A stretch of DNA of 51,484 nt from an uncultured Lentisphaeria bacterium (GTDB taxonomy: Bacteria > Verrucomicrobiota > Lentisphaeria > Victivallales > UBA1829). Below, piece after piece: positions 50,814-51,484 of this stretch. Made by a program: the position numbers and the translations under genes. The stretch is from NCBI GenBank assembly GCA_949282305.1, contig CASDPB010000006.1:1-51484 (forward strand), written 5' to 3'. Under the pieces are notes generated by a model, which saw only the letters and a program-made list of their open reading frames with translations, had not been told where the DNA came from and ran no database searches. Position 1 is the first letter of the stretch. Every line of letters begins with the position of its first letter.

Positions 50814-51484
50814 AATGCAATATCCAGCTTATCATAACGAGTGAAAATTTTTCGGAAACGCTTTATTCACAAAAAAAAGTGTTCGACAGTATTTCTCCGT
50901 TTATAAAGCTCCTTATCATATTTCCACGGGAGTTTTCCATTCTGCTTTGGAGGAACAACAGGAATATATCCACGATTGATCGCCGGAAGACGAGTTTTAT
51001 CGCCTTCATAGGCTCGATCCATAATCGGATAGCGATGGATTTTATCATAGGGTGTAACGCTCAACAATTTTCGTCCTTCTGGTCCATCGCTTGCATTCCC
51101 GCTCGAAAGTGAGAATGAAACAGTCACACGGTCAGATGCGGTGACCATATGAATTTTTGTTGTGAGTCATCCGCGGGAGCGACCGATTTTTTGTTTTCCA
51201 TTTTTTTATGCGCCAGTTGCATGTGGATGCACTTTGATACTTGTGCTGTCGAGACATAGTGCTTCCAGCTTGATATGTATGTCCCCAGTCACCCCCATGC
51301 CAGAAGTCAGGAGAGCAAAATTTTTGGTCGTGTTTTTTTGCCATTGAATGCGTCAGGACGGATTTTTCGTCTTTGACCGGCAAGAGATGAGGGATTCCCG
51401 TTGAAATCGCTTAGAGGCGCGTTTGCGTGGCTTTCCCGGGATATTTCAACGTGGGTTGAAGATCCCAGTTTTGAGGGAGCAAAG
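50810..51484 (-). pseudogene. IS5-family transposase pseudogene (runs off the window end)
   Basis: Read on the minus strand, one frame gives LCLDSTSIKVHPHATGA, stop, KNGKQKIGRSRG, stop, LTTKIHMVTASDRVTVSFSL, SSGNASDGPEGRKLL, IMDRAYEGDKTRLPAINRGY, RRNTVEHFFL, stop, and finally IKRFRKIFTRYDKLDIAF. This is the classic IS5 (ISL2/IS1301-like) layout with DDE residues in LDST, MDRAY and NTVE. In-frame TAA, TGA and TGA break it, so it is dead although full C-terminal length remains. Beyond about 51300 toward the window end the reading is too decayed to follow. Confidence 0.8.

Overview
The window looks like part of a chromosome of an anaerobic, glycan-degrading bacterium of the PVC superphylum, most likely Lentisphaerota (Victivallales type). 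This is inferred from gene content, not from a marker gene: several stand-alone pseudopilin-like proteins ending in an H-x9-DG motif, each placed beside glycoside hydrolases (GHs); a DUF4838 protein; and many sugar-responsive regulators. No rRNA, tRNA or CRISPR array was recognised.

Layout. 1-627 is the 3' end of a large serine recombinase (LSR). 628-1390 holds decayed IS4-type and IS5-type transposase remnants. 1413-8152 is a cassette: GntR/LacI-hybrid regulator, pseudopilin, giant secreted GH2-like protein. 8153-9219 is mostly non-coding with structured repeats and doubtful small genes. 9220-10779 is a lone AAA-ATPase/PD-(D/E)XK protein. 10956-20676 is a visibly GC-rich eight-gene minus-strand operon: galactonate-dehydratase-like enzyme, KDPG/KDPGal-type aldolase, SDR, GH39-like, GH50-like, pseudopilin, five-bladed propeller GH, GH63/MGH1-like. 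It diverges from an AraC/PocR-type regulator at 20758-21609. 22006-27820 is a LacI-led operon with a U32-peptidase-like Cys-rich protein, three tandem QueG-like 4Fe-4S proteins and a small exported protein. It ends at a strong shared terminator against a convergent DUF4838 gene (27895-30885) and the pseudopilin fragment upstream of it.

31580 to about 42700 is mobile DNA. A complete LSR (31648-33330) abuts the pseudopilin fragment, which has lost its start codon and class III leader at the junction. Behind it lie an MntA/HepT pair, the helicase end of a MobF-type relaxase cut by an ISL3 element whose 21-bp terminal inverted repeats can be read, a DUF1016 nuclease, a mobile-element dnaN clamp gene with four co-directional small genes, and a wrecked KilA-N gene. 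From 42671 a second regulator-led cassette follows: GntR/LacI hybrid, DUF6067-type secreted GH, LamG-like secreted protein, pseudopilin, GH36-like enzyme. The window ends in an IS5-family pseudogene.

How it works together. The recurring plan is one regulator, one pseudopilin and a set of secreted or cytoplasmic GHs per locus, which reads as a PUL-like unit without SusC/SusD. The GC-rich operon adds cytoplasmic catabolism of a sugar acid, a plausible DeLey-Doudoroff-like route to pyruvate plus a glyceraldehyde-type product. The most novel-looking parts are the U32 plus triple QueG-like operon, the LSR junction inside a pseudopilin gene, and a repeat-motif protein pair behind the mobile dnaN. 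All functions are from reading sequence and motif recall; no searches were run.
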